A stretch of DNA of 64,000 nucleotides. Source: Diphasiastrum complanatum (taxonomy: Eukaryota; Streptophyta; Lycopodiopsida; Lycopodiales; Lycopodiaceae). This document shows positions 1 to 11,270 of this stretch, in pieces (position 1 is the stretch's first letter; every line of letters starts with the position of its first letter). The notes under the pieces are model-generated. The model had not been told where the DNA came from and ran no database searches. It worked only from the letters and a program-made list of their open reading frames with translations. The position numbers and the translations under genes were made by a program. The stretch covers positions 1,533,414 through 1,597,413 of the forward strand of contig CM055097.1 in NCBI GenBank assembly GCA_029204225.1, in the 5' to 3' direction.

Positions 1-935
1 TGCCCAGTTCGTCAAGGAACTGTTTGAGCCAAATGATCCATCTTTGCTGTTGCAACGTACTTTGCTTCATAGGATGACTAAGTCACAATGGTCTGCTTCT
101 TTTTGACCCAGAGAATCGCTGCTCCTGACGCGATGGTGCATCCTCCTGAGACACTTTTGCAGTCGTCCTTGAGAGATTCCCAGCTAGCATCACTGTAGGA
201 AAGCATTTGGAACCCTACATCATGAGAATAACACAAACCAAAATCCTTCGTTAATTGAAGGTATCACAAAATTCGTTTTGCAATCTTCCAATGAGTTGAG
301 CCTAGATTTGTATAGAATTGGCTCATCCTGAACACAACATAAGCAATGTCAGGACGTGTGTTATCTGCAAGGTACATCAGCAATCTGATCAGCTTCTTGT
401 ATGATGTAAACTGCATCAACTCTCTTTCTTCTTCAATCTTCGAGCAGTCTTCATTCGTCAGGACTGTTCCTGCAAGCATGGGAGTATTTGCTCCTTTGCA
501 ACTCAGCATGCCGAAATCTTCTAGGATTTTCCGGGCATATCTAGACTGATGAAGGTACAAGTTGCCTCCCTCATAGTCCTTGTCAATCTGTAAGCCAAGA
601 TAACATCTGGCTTCTCCCAGGTTTGCAATCTCAAAATGTTTCGAGATGTCATAATTCTCCTCAGCAATAAGCTCTTCACTTCTGCAAAATATTAGAGTGT
701 CGTCCACATACACAACTACAATGATGATCTTCCCATCTGTAGTTCTTACATAAACATTGGAATCAGACATTATTGGCTAGAATCCTAAGGATTTCAAGGC
801 TTGATCTTTCTTCTTATACCATTGTCGCGCTGACTGCTTTAGACCGTAGATACTCCTATGCATTCTGCATGCATATGTAGGAAGTGAGTTTGAAATGTAG
901 CCTGGAGGTTGATCCATGTAGACTTCCTCGTCTAG
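1..935 (-). mobile_element. Ty1/copia remnant (RT and RNase H), 3' side cut by window edge
   Basis: Read on the minus strand from about 935 down to 1, this is the second half of a copia polyprotein. The first part (935-780) encodes the RT stretch with the family hallmark GLKQSARQWYKK. Then comes a YVDD catalytic box (VVVYVDDTLIFC, near 710-680), the DLGEA and YLGLQI blocks, and the RNase H region with YSDASW and the VKKKQT stretch. Two in-frame stops break it: a TAG at 779-777, just before the MSDSNVY segment, and a TGA near 275. This is therefore a dead copy. The upstream half (gag, protease, integrase) is missing because the match stops abruptly near 935. The element continues off the left edge, so its LTR is not seen. 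Family assignment is firm; activity is excluded by the stops. Confidence 0.85.
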
Positions 936-1455
936 CAAGATGATAAAAAGAAACAATTCTCATTGTATTTTGTTGATATGAAATGCTATACATTAAATCG
1001 CACTTGACCAAAAGACGGAACTTTTAGTAACTTTGTTATACATGCTTGACTTCCTAGGTTTGAAACTTTGGGTTTAGAATGTAAGGATTGTAGCTCTTTC
1101 GCCCTTTCGCCCTTTTTGTAACTTGGGGTTGAATGGCTAGTGAGTGATTAAGGGTTAGATGAATGGAGATCAAATCTACCCTAAGGCGCATGCATCAATG
1201 AAGGTTTAGTGAAATCAATGCACCTACAACTCGCTCAAATATGATTAAGTTATGATGGTTTACCACTAGCATTGCCTTTTATGTACACTAAATAGTAAAA
1301 CAATTTTGTGGACATTGGCCTCTTCCATGCTATTTTCACGCATGTGATGCCACACTTTAACTTCTAGTCGAACTATTTGATAGGCTTCCAAGTTTTTATT
1401 TATTTATTTTATTTAATTAATTAATCTATTTTTCTAGTTTTTCATTCTTAAAGGT

Positions 1456-2112
1456 TGCTCTTGCAAGGAAAAGGCCACAACGATGATCGCCAAAGCCAGA
1501 TTGTCGAAGCAGGACTGTCCAAGCATAGAAGAGGAGAGACAAAAGATGGAGAAAGTACCATATTATAACCTGATCGGTACTCTAATGTACCTTACAATTT
1601 GTACCAGACCTGACTTGGCATTCTCTGTCTACTCACTCAGTCAATTCTCTTCCAATCCTGGCATGGCACATTGGCTGATGGTGAAATGAATACTACAATA
1701 TCTGAAAGGCACTCTCAATTTGAAATTGACCTACAAAGCAGAAGATGAATTTATGTTGCAACACTACAGTGATGCAAGCTGGGTGAGCTGCAAGGATGAC
1801 ATCAAGTCCATGACAGGTGGATGTTTGATAGCGTGCAGAGCAGTGATCAGGTGGACATGCAAGAAGCAGACACTCGTAGCTCAATCCTCCTGCAAAGCCG
1901 AATATGTGGCAGCATCGAAGGTGGCAAATGAGGTAATGTCGTTAAAAATGATGCTGGAGGCAACCAGCATACAACACAAAGACCCTTCCATCATGAAGAT
2001 GGATTCTCATAGTGCCATTTACTTAGCCCAGGATCTAGTGTTCCATTCAAAAACCAAACACATAAAGTACCATCACATTCGAGATCTGATCTCGAAAGGA
2101 CAACAAAAATGA
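1456..2112 (+). mobile_element. Ty1/copia family D fragment (end of RT and RNase H)
   Basis: This 650-bp piece is closely related to the corresponding part of the copia D element at 38.5-41.6 kb: both share the ARLSKQDCPS motif, the EEERQKME motif and the KYHHIRDLIS ending. It runs from the end of RT (NLIGTLMYL, TRPDLAFSVY) through RNase H (HYSDASWVSCKDD, the QTLVAQSS and AEYVAAS motifs). A TGA at 1687-1689 interrupts the frame between the two open parts (1483-1689 and 1720-2112). The 5' break is sharp, near 1456 in an AAAAGGCCAC stretch shared with the other copy. The 3' break falls inside the terminal RNase H motif, so no polypurine tract or LTR follows. It is a truncated copy, not a gene. 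Confidence 0.85.
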
Positions 2113-2546
2113 GAGTGAAAATGAGAGGGAAGGTTTTGTTTTTTTAGAGTCAAGTCCTAAGGCTGTTGCTTATGTAAATGTTAATGAAGTTGAATTAGTG
2201 ACATCCAACACCTATTGTAAGGAGTTCACCTAGGGAGAGCAAAGAGATATTGTTTATTAACCTTGTCATGGATCTTGGTGGTGACAAAAAATGGAAGGAT
2301 CTAAACAATAAAGGTTTGAAAGGACTCAAGCTAGCATTCAATAAATGATATCTTCTATGCATAGAAAGTCTTCATTCTATAATCTCATTACATGGGAGTA
2401 AAATTGATATAAGCAATATTAAATCATCCTATATGGACACAAATAGCTATATCAATTGGGATATCTTTCTCAACTCTCTTGGAATTCATAGGGATAAAGA
2501 AAAACATTCTTTCTACCCTTGCTATCTACTCCAAATAGCACTTCTA

Positions 2547-2663
2547 TAGACTCAACTTCCTCTAGTGTATTTCAAGCCCATGCAATTGTAGACTCAACTT
2601 CCTCTAGTGTATTTCAAGCCCATGCAATTGTAGACTCAACTTCCTCTAGTGTCTTTCATGCCC
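2547..2663. repeat. 42-bp tandem repeat, about 2.8 units
   Basis: Units start at 2547, 2589 and 2631, each beginning TAGACTCAACTTCCTCTAG. The first two are identical and the third diverges in its second half. The surrounding sequence (2113-2546 and 2664-3300) shows no recognisable gene; it is AT-rich with only short shadow reading frames. Confidence 0.85.
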
Positions 2664-4494
2664 TATACCAAAATATTGGATAGTTTAAATGATTGACGAG
2701 GTTGGGGACCACATATGAGAATAATACTTGTATGAAGATGTCGCTAGAAAAAAGGAAGAAATTCACAATCAAAGAGTCCCTTGCAATGTTTGCTGATATT
2801 TCATGTTGGCTTTTATTGTTGTCTCAAATCTTAGCCATACAAAATAATGAATATGGAAACTTTTATCAACAATTGAGCATAGTCCATTTCAAAATGGAAC
2901 ATGTTTTGGAACTTGTTTCATTCCGGAATGTGGCCCAAAAAATTTAAAAGAAAAAGGTAATTATTTAACAAAGGAATTTTTTTAAATACTTAGTACCACA
3001 TTGTTAGCCGGTTTTTTGACACGCAAAATCGGGCTGATATTGATAGTTATTTTCACAATTTTGTAAAAATCGGCAGGTAAAATCGGGCTATTAATGATAA
3101 AATTGGCATAAAATTGTCGTAGATAGGGGTCCCAACCCACTTAAAACATGGCTAGAGAAAATTTTGAGGCCTTAGAAGTGGTCCATAACATATTTTACGG
3201 CCTTTGAATTGGCCCAGCTATGTGAATTGTAATAGCTGGCACCATCGCGCAATTTTCCAATGTACTGATTTAGTTTTGACTAATATAAAAAATTACCTAC
3301 TGTGTTTTTAGGAAATTGGTTGCCATAAAAACCCCAAGCATGAGTATTCGCAAAAGACAGAGCACGAAAAATCGACAGTGGAAAAAAAAACGGTTCACAA
3401 CAAGTAATGGAAAAATTTGTGAAGCAGTGTCAAGAAACAGAGTGGATGATGAAAAATATGTGGGCAAGATTGGGCATTCAGTAAATAGCCAATATCTCGA
3501 CAAGCCAACTCGACAACATAAACAATGGGTCATGGGTGCACAACCATAAAATGCCAAAAGGAGGCCTCCATGGACTTAAATAAACATTCTACCTAAAAGT
3601 GGTAGGGGTTGACCAAGAATAGCATGAGAAATGCCACTTTAAGGTTGACAAAAGTGGAGTACTCCCCATCCTTACCATCTTTAAATCACTCAAAGTGCAA
3701 AAGGAGAAAGGTGGCTCACACATGTGGTACCCTTGTACACATTGACCCCAAGCCATTTTTTTCAAAAGGGGAAGAATACCACGTCAAAGCACCAATAGAA
3801 TGGGGACACATGGCATGAAAGGCATGGAAAGTGACAAGCTTGCAAATTGAAAGGAGAACCTTGGAGAATTACTATAAATAGGAGGGACCCTCTTGCCATT
3901 TACGTGAAAGGATTTTTAAGTAGAGTTGGTTGTGTGAGATGGTTGAGAGTGAGACGTGAGAGCATGTACGTTGTGATGGACAAAATGCGAATCCAACAAT
4001 CTGATTGGTGATAATGTGTAGGGTTTTTGACAATGTTTGGCCAGCCGTGTTAGAGACTAGCACGTTGCAGCTTTCTACTTTGAAGAATCAATTACACAGT
4101 AACAGTTGGTGCTCTATTAACAACTTTGCTTGCAAAGAGGTGATGTGTTCAAAAAACGTGGGAGTTGGGAGAATTTCTTCCGCATGTTCTTTTGGAACAG
4201 GCTGGGGGATCAACGCACTGATCTTCTGGTTGGCAGACGATGGGAGCTACGAGCATCTTTGCATAAGTTCTTCCAGAAGAGTGCAGCGTAGTGGGGGCAA
4301 TGTAGCGTAGACTGTAGTCTGTTGGGAAGTGGGGCACGCTGACGGAACTCACCATTTCTGGAGGTGCTTCTATTCTGCCGTTTTGTTGTAGCTTTTTGGT
4401 GAGGTGTACCTTTTTGCCGAGTTGGTTATAGCAACTGACTACCAATTCGACTGTCTCTAAGTTTTGAGAGCCTCTCTTATTTGGGTGTTCAAAG
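2664..4494. other. Unassigned intergenic sequence
   Basis: No coding region, RNA gene or recognisable transposon domain was found. Short frames at 2693-2947, 3316-3549 and 3609-3818 have no motif I know, and none has an obvious splice context. Compared with the retrotransposon blocks around it, this stretch is the least explained part of the left end. Confidence 0.4.
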
Positions 4495-5066
4495 GTGAAG
4501 ACGATGGAGTCAAAATGGAGTTGGAAGAAAAAAAGAAACAATCAACAACCTGAGAAAATGAAAGAAGAGAAAGGAGATGAAACGTGCCAGAAAAGGAGGA
4601 AAGTCCCATACAAACTCGTCAAAAAGTATGAGAAGCCGAAGAAAGTCATTGAGCTCAGTGTTACTATCGGTGTTGGTAGCATAGACATAGACCCATCCTT
4701 GCTAGTAGTTATGGAGAGGTTCTTGCAAAGAGAATGCATCACAGGCTTGTGCGACTGGAAAGAGGGGTAGCTTATTGCATTGCACCTGCAAATGATTTGC
4801 AAGTGCTTGGCGTCAAGCATTTTAAAAAAAAAACTATCTAACCAAATCATATTTTTTGGCAATATTGTTTTGTGCCGTTATTTACAACAGAAAGGCATTC
4901 ACACGTGGCACAGAATGATTGGATACTGTTAGGCAAAGAACATTTCCAATTTGTGCTGCATGGTGTGATAGAAGAAGATATGGAGAAAGGACGTGAGGAA
5001 TATATGAAGTATGGCGTCTTGAAAATTAAAAATTGTGTGCAGTTAACACCGGCAAATGTTTTTTGA
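4495..5066 (+). other. Unrecognised basic reading frames, possibly exons of an unknown gene
   Basis: A 91-residue frame (4495-4770) starts lysine- and glutamate-rich (about residues 1-50, including KKKRN, KMKEEKGDE and KKYEKPKK). It continues into a more hydrophobic stretch (IELSVTIGVG, then DPSLLVVMERFLQREC) before a TAG stop. About 100 bases downstream a 64-residue frame (4872-5066) has a mixed charged composition (HVIEEDMEKGREEYMKYG-like). The two could be fragments of one unknown spliced gene or pseudogene, but I see no convincing donor/acceptor pair linking them. No family recognised; either could be chance. Confidence 0.2.
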
Positions 5067-5170
5067 CCGGGCGTTTATATTTTTCTTGTTTCATTGTAGG
5101 CCACGATTAAATGCCTCGTTGCCTCAAGTCTTGCTAGCGATGTTGAGGACAAGAAAGTTCTACCCTTCGG

Positions 5171-6037
5171 CGTGTTTCTGATTTGATGCAGACTGTTTAG
5201 AGCTTTTATGCTTCTGTCATTTTGAGCCTTTGTTGACATATAGAGCTTGAGATGATGAAGTCGATGAAGTGTCTTGACTTCTTTGATTATCTTCTTGCAT
5301 CAACATAGTGATAACTCTGGTAAGAGTTAAATCTGAGTGTGTCGCTATGATCATCACCCAGTTCTCATATGTAGAGGAGAAGCTTGAAAGCAATGTCATA
5401 ATTGCGTCTTGATCATTTATGACTGATCCGAAAGCGGCTATCTGTTGCAAGAGATTTTGACATCTTGAGAGTGAAGAATTTTCTTCATATATGTAACTTA
5501 GAAGTTACATCCTTCACATCATATAGTGAGCTCAGGATGTCCCATACTTGTTTCGAAGTTTGAGCTTCAGATATGTGGCCAATCTAAGTGTCTGCTATAT
5601 TGAGAATAATAAGCGCGAAAAATTTACCATCCTTCGACTTTCAATTTGAGTCGGCTGTGTCATCTTCAGGCTTCTCCTCTATACCTGTGACAACATCACA
5701 CAACTCATTGGCGATTAGCAAGGTCTTCATCTTAAATTTTCACTAGTAGTAAGTGTGTCCATTCAGCTTGTCTATAATAAGACCGGCTTTACTCTGAGAA
5801 TCCATCTGAAACTTTAGTCTCTCGATATATGGATGACGTTAAGAAAAGATATTGTGCTGCTCTACAATTGGAAATCAACTATCTGATACGAAAATTTGAT
5901 ACCACACATTGAAGACTATGATATTGTGAAAAATATCAAATGACATCGATTTGATATCGCGAAAGATATCAAGTATTAGAGCCCTGATATAACAGATCAC
6001 TCTGATATCATGAAGGTAATAGCATATTAAATAACAT
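5171..6037 (-). mobile_element. Ty1/copia family A, gag fragment and 5' leader
   Basis: The minus strand carries the N-terminal gag region of a copia element. The clearest part (5450-5217) is the UBN2-type gag motif, with a recognisable LLSSFSSTYENWV and a low-complexity TSSTSSSQ tail. The upstream leader (6037-5880) is rich in GATATC/GATATT steps. The whole block is repeated at 31450-32403 in the same orientation with only scattered substitutions, so it is one repeat family. Frames are broken by stops between 5450 and 5880. The left end (5171) is a sharp truncation in gag; the right end runs into the primer-binding site and LTR. Confidence 0.75.
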
Positions 6038-6049
6038 GCTCTAATACCA
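6038..6049 (-). other. Primer-binding site of copia A
   Basis: On the minus strand this reads TGGTATTAGAGC, one mismatch from the standard plant retrotransposon primer site TGGTATCAGAGC, which pairs with the 3' end of initiator methionine tRNA. Directly upstream in element sense is an LTR end, CCAACA. The same arrangement occurs at 32314-32325. Confidence 0.8.
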
Positions 6050-6958
6050 TGTTGGAAAGAGGTGGTAATGCAATAACGACAAAAGCTTGTGGACGACTTA
6101 TCGAGCGCAGCGGAATGGGCCTGTTTTTCTAATGCATGACTACACCTATCAATATTGAACAAAATATCATGACAAGAGTCACATTCAATCTTTTATTAAC
6201 TAACATTGAAATCATCAAAGCTAAAGTGATTACGTAGCCAAACATTAAAGAATTGAATTATCAGACATAGGCAGTATAAGATCACAGAGATTCTAACATG
6301 ATACTGAAGAAACTTGAAGTTCCTACCCACAATGCATTGCTAGCTTCTGAATCACAAACCACAAACCACTGCTACTGGCAGTCGCACCGTGACACATACA
6401 GACAGTGAAGATAACGAAGGACAACAAACCGCAAGCCACAACCTTCAGACAACGAACGAAGACAACCGAAGGAAATCACAAGTCAACACTTGCAGTCCAC
6501 AAGCGAAGACTGAAGCTCAACGATAACAGCTTCGTCTATGACTAGAAAGGCAGCTACAAAATCAGCACGTCTTCACGACCCAAGATCAACGAAGTACCAA
6601 CAGGACGGACGGACTCCACGGACGAAAGAGACAACAAACTGAAGCCGATGATAGTGGTTGAAGCAGTTCTTGTAATCATTGATCAGATTAAAGATCACTT
6701 ACTGCCTATGTTTCTATATATAGAGAATGAACGGGAGAAGGATGGATAGATAGGTTGAGTTATTGAGAGATAGGTAGAAGTGTACGCTAGTAAGTGCCAC
6801 TCACCTTTAGTTCGTAAGAGACAGAGTTTCTCTTGCAATAACGCAGTGTGCGGTATGCCAAACAGTGCTCATAATTGAATAGACGTTTTTCTATCTCCTG
6901 TCTACTATGCATAATCTTTGAATGCATTATGCTTGTTGAATATTCTTATGTTTTTCCT
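6050..6958 (-). mobile_element. Probable 5' LTR of copia A (outer end tentative)
   Basis: The inner end is well supported: on the minus strand ...TTTCCAACA abuts the primer-binding site, which is the usual LTR terminus. The outer boundary is a guess at the TGTGAGG near 6958 (TG...CA form). A TATA-like stretch CTCTATATATAG lies at about 6724-6713 on the minus strand, as expected for a U3/R promoter. The second copia A copy keeps only the inner 78 bp of the LTR (32326-32403), so the two cannot be compared to fix the outer end. Confidence 0.45.
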
Positions 6959-8339
6959 CACAAAGGCTCATCATAGCATCATAGCTGATGTTCGTTTTGC
7001 TGTGACAGCCATGCAGGCCTTATAGGGTGCTGTAGAGGACTATCTGCCCTAGTTTTTGAGGATTCCATTCTTTTAGCAGTGCATGGTAACCGTGTTACCA
7101 TCATATGCCTAGATGGAAAACTAATGATGTACCTCATGTAGAAAAGACACCCCCAAGTCAAGAGTTCATATCACCTCTTTCTTGTGTGCCAAAAAGCTAT
7201 TGCTAGGCCATAGGGTTGTTACCATATTCTTTTTGCCTCCATGGCTTTTGTACGAGAATGGTATTTGGCAGTTGGGAAACTGGAGGAGCCAGCTCGCAGG
7301 TATTCAATCCCTTCGTTCGGGTAGGAAGCCATGGTTTACTGCAATGGCTAGCAACAACGATAACAGATGCGTTGCCTGTCATCTCTCTTCTTTGTAGAAG
7401 TGTTTTGCTGCAAAGCCAATGTACCATCAATAGTGTTTACAGCAAGAGGTTGTATCATAGATGGCCCAGTTATTCGAGACTTTGGGAAACGCCTTAACGG
7501 CTCACAAGAAGGTATGCCTGGTAGACCTCATTTGCAACCAGAAGACTAGCTACTACAAATATTTCTCAAACTGTAATTGCCTTGTTTCTCAACTCCTTTA
7601 TCAAAAGCAATCGACTTCCATTATGTAGGTCTTGAGAAATATGTGCGATTATGCTCTTCGTCTCCTTCTTACTAACCAACTTGATGCCACTTGAGTTGCT
7701 GCTTTAAGTTGGGATCATCGAGGCTTTACGCTTAGCTTGACAATAATTCTTTCATGAAAATGCAGCCGTCTCCATGACCTTTCTTTGCATTTAACAACTT
7801 CGAACTGTTACCTTGATGGCTCCAATCTCGACTCATATTCCTTTGATAATCTACAAGCTTTCAAGCACACATGGATCCAGATTACATCCCTACTTCACGT
7901 CTCGAGCTCTTTCTCACAACAAAAATTCCATTCTCTCCACCTTCAAGCATAAAAGCTTGGCATCAAAAGCACTTGCATAGCACAGTATTTACAGAAAATA
8001 TTGTTTTTAAGTAAAACTGCATCTACAAACAACATTGACTAAACTTGAAATAGAGTTCCACTATCATGGATATCAGAAGAGCTTATAAGTTCCACATATT
8101 CTCGCAGCAGATGATTGTCATTCTCATTTTCCCAGCATTGTTCCTTGTTGTTCCATGTCCATCCATTCAGCAATGGCATTGTCAATGTTAGGTTCCATAT
8201 ATCTGAAGTACTGGTAATAACCTAACATGGAAAGATAATTAAGTGTACGTCTTCTAGTTGCACCAATGCAGATGCTTTCATTGCCTTCCACACAGCAGCT
8301 GCTCTTGTGAGATCCATCCATTTTCCTTGGTACAAGCTC
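6959..8339. other. Unassigned sequence between copia A pieces
   Basis: Overlapping short frames at 7182-7549 on both strands show no domain I recognise. The sequence is less AT-rich than its neighbours at 7200-7500 and could hold an eroded exon, but there is no supporting motif. Nothing else is seen up to the start of copia A homology at about 8340. Confidence 0.35.
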
Positions 8340-9290
8340 ACTATGATCAAAGACCGAAAAGTACTATTGGATAATTCTTGGTTTCCTGGCTTGGCGACGA
8401 TAGCACTCACACTATCAAATCTGAAGGTACTATGAGATTGAAATTCCAGCATGATCAATTCAAATTACTATCAAATGTTTTGTATGTTCCTAAACTTTCT
8501 ACAAATCCGCTATCAGTAAGCAGAAGACTGATTTAGGTTATAAGGTAGAGTTTGAGTCTGATCAATGTCGGATTATCGATAGGACAAGTAAAATCTTTGC
8601 ACTTGGCAAGAGGCATGAAAACTTATATAGATTGGCACATTGTTATTCTTATACTAGTCAAGCCTTGAAAACGTTTGTTCTTGTCAATAAAGCATTACTA
8701 TGGCATCATCGATTAGGACACTTGAATCATACATCTGTTTCATACATGTCTAAATGATCTCCAGCACTTGATCTCGACTATCCATCTGACAAAGTCGACG
8801 TCCTTGTCTATCATAGCTGCATCCTTGGAAAATAGACTAGGATTTCTTTTAAATCAAGTCAAAGATTTGTTAGGCATTTTTCATTCAAATATATGTGGTC
8901 CAATGCAAACTCCGTCGTTGCTAGATGCAAAGTATTTTATTACCTTTATTGACTTATTAAGCAGAAATCAAAGGCTTTCAACAAGTTTCAACAATTCAAA
9001 GAGCATGCAGAAAATCAAACTGGTAAAAGAATTAAAGCACTAAGGTCTGACAACGAGGGAGAATATATCTCTACCAAATTCAAAGAGTATTGCCTTAACA
9101 ACGACATTGAGCAACAATACATTACCTCCTATTCGCCTCAGACGAATGGTCTTGCTGAGAGAAAGAACGTAACCTTAGTCGAATCGACAAAGTGCATGCT
9201 ATCACATGCGACACTTCTGAAGTCATTATGGGCTGAAGCAATTTCAAATGCAGCTTATATTCAGGACATATGTCCTACTAAAGGTCCTTA
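8340..9290 (+). mobile_element. Ty1/copia family A, protease-integrase fragment
   Basis: Plus-strand copia sequence in broken frames. The protease downstream region (VLYVPKLSTN near 8480) is followed by the GAG-pre-integrase motif (ALLWHHRLGHLNHTS near 8700-8740) and the integrase core (SNICGPMQTPSLLDAKYF, 8885-8945; then a SDNEGEYIS-type block near 9045-9075 and YSPQTNGLAERKN near 9125-9170). Stops and deletions break it throughout, including loss of sequence near 8960. 8340-8750 matches 30850-31250 in inverted orientation, and 8800-9290 matches 45295-45815. Homology ends at 9283-9291, exactly where the left arm of the lipase inverted duplication begins. Confidence 0.8.
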
Positions 9291-9368
9291 TGTGGAGCTC
9301 AGGGAAGTTTTATGGATTCTATTCCTTTGTATAGTTTGTGTACGGTGGAGTGGAGAGGGATCGATCCT

Positions 9369-10970
9369 TCACTGGGCGTCCCTGTACACGATGGGTATGT
9401 GCTCCTCGTCTCTTTCACGCTGCACCCATCTCCCCTTTTCGTTCTTTTGCAGTCCCTTGTTCTCTTCCTGCCACCAGTAGGGAGGGATGCAGTACTGGGG
9501 CTTCAGTAGCTCCGAGAATTTGTTGACAAGAGCGAGATCGCGTTGCCCAGAGAAGGAAAAGCGTTTTTGGGTGCTGTGATATGCATCCAGAAGGTGAAGA
9601 TAAGCTTCCAGATTGTGATGGCCAGCAAAGTCCAAAAACCTGCAATTTAGGTGAAGGGAATCTCGTGTGTTGAGCGCCAGCTCCATGCCCACGTGAGAGT
9701 ATGTCCATGGTAGTTTGTCGATGCAGCTGCGAAGGACGTGCATATTCTCGTTCAGCACCACCCCAGGTACCTTGGGCACCACATCCTTCTGGTTCACCAC
9801 CCGCAAAGCTTTGATCCCCAGCTCCTCGCATCTGTCACGGAAGGCATCGTTTCCAACTCGTGGACCAGCAAACGTGAAAACAGTGATCGGCATGCTCTCA
9901 GAGGGATCTAGGCATCCATTTCGCAAACGCAGTGATCGTTGAGTGGAATGGTTAGTGGTGCTTGAACTAATGCAATACTGCATTGACTGTTTAGATCTTC
10001 TCACACTTGCTTCCAATTTTGAGATATCATAGGCGCTGAGAAGTGCCAAGGCGCCACCTAGGCTATGGCCGGTAATGGTGATACTGAGATCCTGGCCTTC
10101 GTATTTATTCAGCAGCCTTCTGATCTCCGACACGATCTGCTCTTGGGCGCTTTCCCTGTTATACCGGCTCCTTCTGTTCTTGGACATGTAGATGCTTCTG
10201 AAACCTGTCTCCACTTTTACGTTCCCGAAAGTTTGCGCTGTTTCGGCCGGACAAAGAGCGGAGGGGCTCAGCCAGTCCTGTAGATTGCGTATCCATTCAG
10301 GAGTCGTGACAGTCCCCCTCCAAGCAACCACAATGTCCCGTCTTCCCAGCCTTCGAATCTCCCTGGCGGAATTGGAGACGGCAACGAAGCCCATCCAGTT
10401 TGAGTCTCGACTCCATGTTTCTCCACAATCGCTTCTGTGGAAGAAATCTGGAAGATGAATGTCAGAAGTCGAATACAGATACTTTGTCACTTCATAATCA
10501 GCTGCATATTGTAAGCCCACCTTCTCCAACAACTTCTTTCTGTTGTATTTGCAGCTTCCGCAGTATTTGGAGTGCTTCTCAAAGTCGAACGCATCATAAC
10601 AGGCTTGCGTCAATTCGCCATATCTGAGAAGCTCTCCTCTGAGATCTGGATCAATTGGCTCAAGGAGCCCTTCCCAGTTCTTTGCTCCTTGAATATCCCT
10701 CCATCTCGCAGAAAGTGATGTGGATGTGGAATCAAGAGATTGTGTTGATTTTTCATCCACGTTCGCTGTTCTGCTCATCGTTGAGGATGCAACAACACGG
10801 CTTCCCTTGGTCCAACGAAGGTGGCCACGCTCTTCAAGTTTGGTGAATTTAACATGTTTAATTGGAGGAATGAAAGAAGTTCCCAGGGAAGAAGTACACT
10901 CAATGTTGGCCTGATGCTCAAGTCTTGCGGATGCCACAGCTAAGCTATGTAAGTCTGTACATACTGCCAT
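9369..10970 (-). CDS. Phospholipase A1-I-gamma-like plastid class 3 lipase (intact)
   Basis: A 533-codon uninterrupted frame with the features of the plant DAD1-like/PLA1-I family, which releases fatty acids from the sn-1 position of plastid galactolipids and phospholipids and can feed jasmonate-type oxylipin synthesis. Residues 1 to about 88 are Ser/Thr-rich with few acidic residues in the first half, consistent with a plastid transit peptide. The lipase core begins at WRDIQGAKNWEGLLEP (90-105). Visible motifs are DIVVAWRGT (212-220), the nucleophile elbow GHSLGGALA (301-309, Ser303), VFTFAGPRVGN (364-374), the probable catalytic Asp396 in NQKDVVPKVPG (393-403), SHVGMEL (425-431) and the probable catalytic His452 in HNLEAYLHLLDAY (452-464). 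Length fits the family. It is single-exon, as is usual for this family. Start chosen because it is the first Met and is conserved in the second copy. Exact substrate is inference. Confidence 0.92.
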   Translation of the reverse strand: MAVCTDLHSLAVASARLEHQANIECTSSLGTSFIPPIKHVKFTKLEERGHLRWTKGSRVVASSTMSRTANVDEKSTQSLDSTSTSLSARWRDIQGAKNWEGLLEPIDPDLRGELLRYGELTQACYDAFDFEKHSKYCGSCKYNRKKLLEKVGLQYAADYEVTKYLYSTSDIHLPDFFHRSDCGETWSRDSNWMGFVAVSNSAREIRRLGRRDIVVAWRGTVTTPEWIRNLQDWLSPSALCPAETAQTFGNVKVETGFRSIYMSKNRRSRYNRESAQEQIVSEIRRLLNKYEGQDLSITITGHSLGGALALLSAYDISKLEASVRRSKQSMQYCISSSTTNHSTQRSLRLRNGCLDPSESMPITVFTFAGPRVGNDAFRDRCEELGIKALRVVNQKDVVPKVPGVVLNENMHVLRSCIDKLPWTYSHVGMELALNTRDSLHLNCRFLDFAGHHNLEAYLHLLDAYHSTQKRFSFSGQRDLALVNKFSELLKPQYCIPPYWWQEENKGLQKNEKGRWVQRERDEEHIPIVYRDAQ

Positions 10971-11134
10971 GATATTTATTATGTGGAACTCCGCCCTCTG
11001 GTACTAGGTAGTGAACAGGACAGCGATATCTACACTCCACAGGAGGATCTTGTTTCTGGTTGATTGCAGTAATGTTTTAGCTCCCTTGACAATCAGAAAC
11101 CCTTGCTATTCTCGGATGACTAAGACGCAGATGG

Positions 11135-11270
11135 TATGGTTCAGACGACGATCGGAGTGAGATATATACTTGTGGAAAGCATAAAGGATTAATATATCAT
11201 GCTATGGTTCAGATGATGATCGGGGTGAGATATATGTTTGTGGAAAGCATAAAGGATTATATAGAAAGGA
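11135..11270 (-). repeat. 68-bp direct repeat upstream of intact lipase
   Basis: Two units begin at 11135 and 11203, each starting TATGGTTCAGA and containing GTGAGATATATA/GTTTGTGGAAAGC. They lie 165-300 bp upstream of the lipase start codon, so they sit in the likely promoter. The second lipase copy carries a related array with an extra partial unit at 15295-15458. Regulatory role is inference from position. Confidence 0.7.

Noticed and set aside
7182-7549. Possible small gene with overlapping frames
   Set aside because: No domain, no splice signals and equally long frames on both strands.
8222-8458. 78-codon minus-strand frame repeated at 31143-31364
   Set aside because: The repeat is real but is the antisense of copia A protease sequence; the frame itself is a by-product.
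9369-9831. Overlapping open frames inside the lipase gene on both strands, including a 138-codon frame
   Set aside because: They are shadows of the strongly conserved lipase frame, and the same shadows recur in the duplicate.
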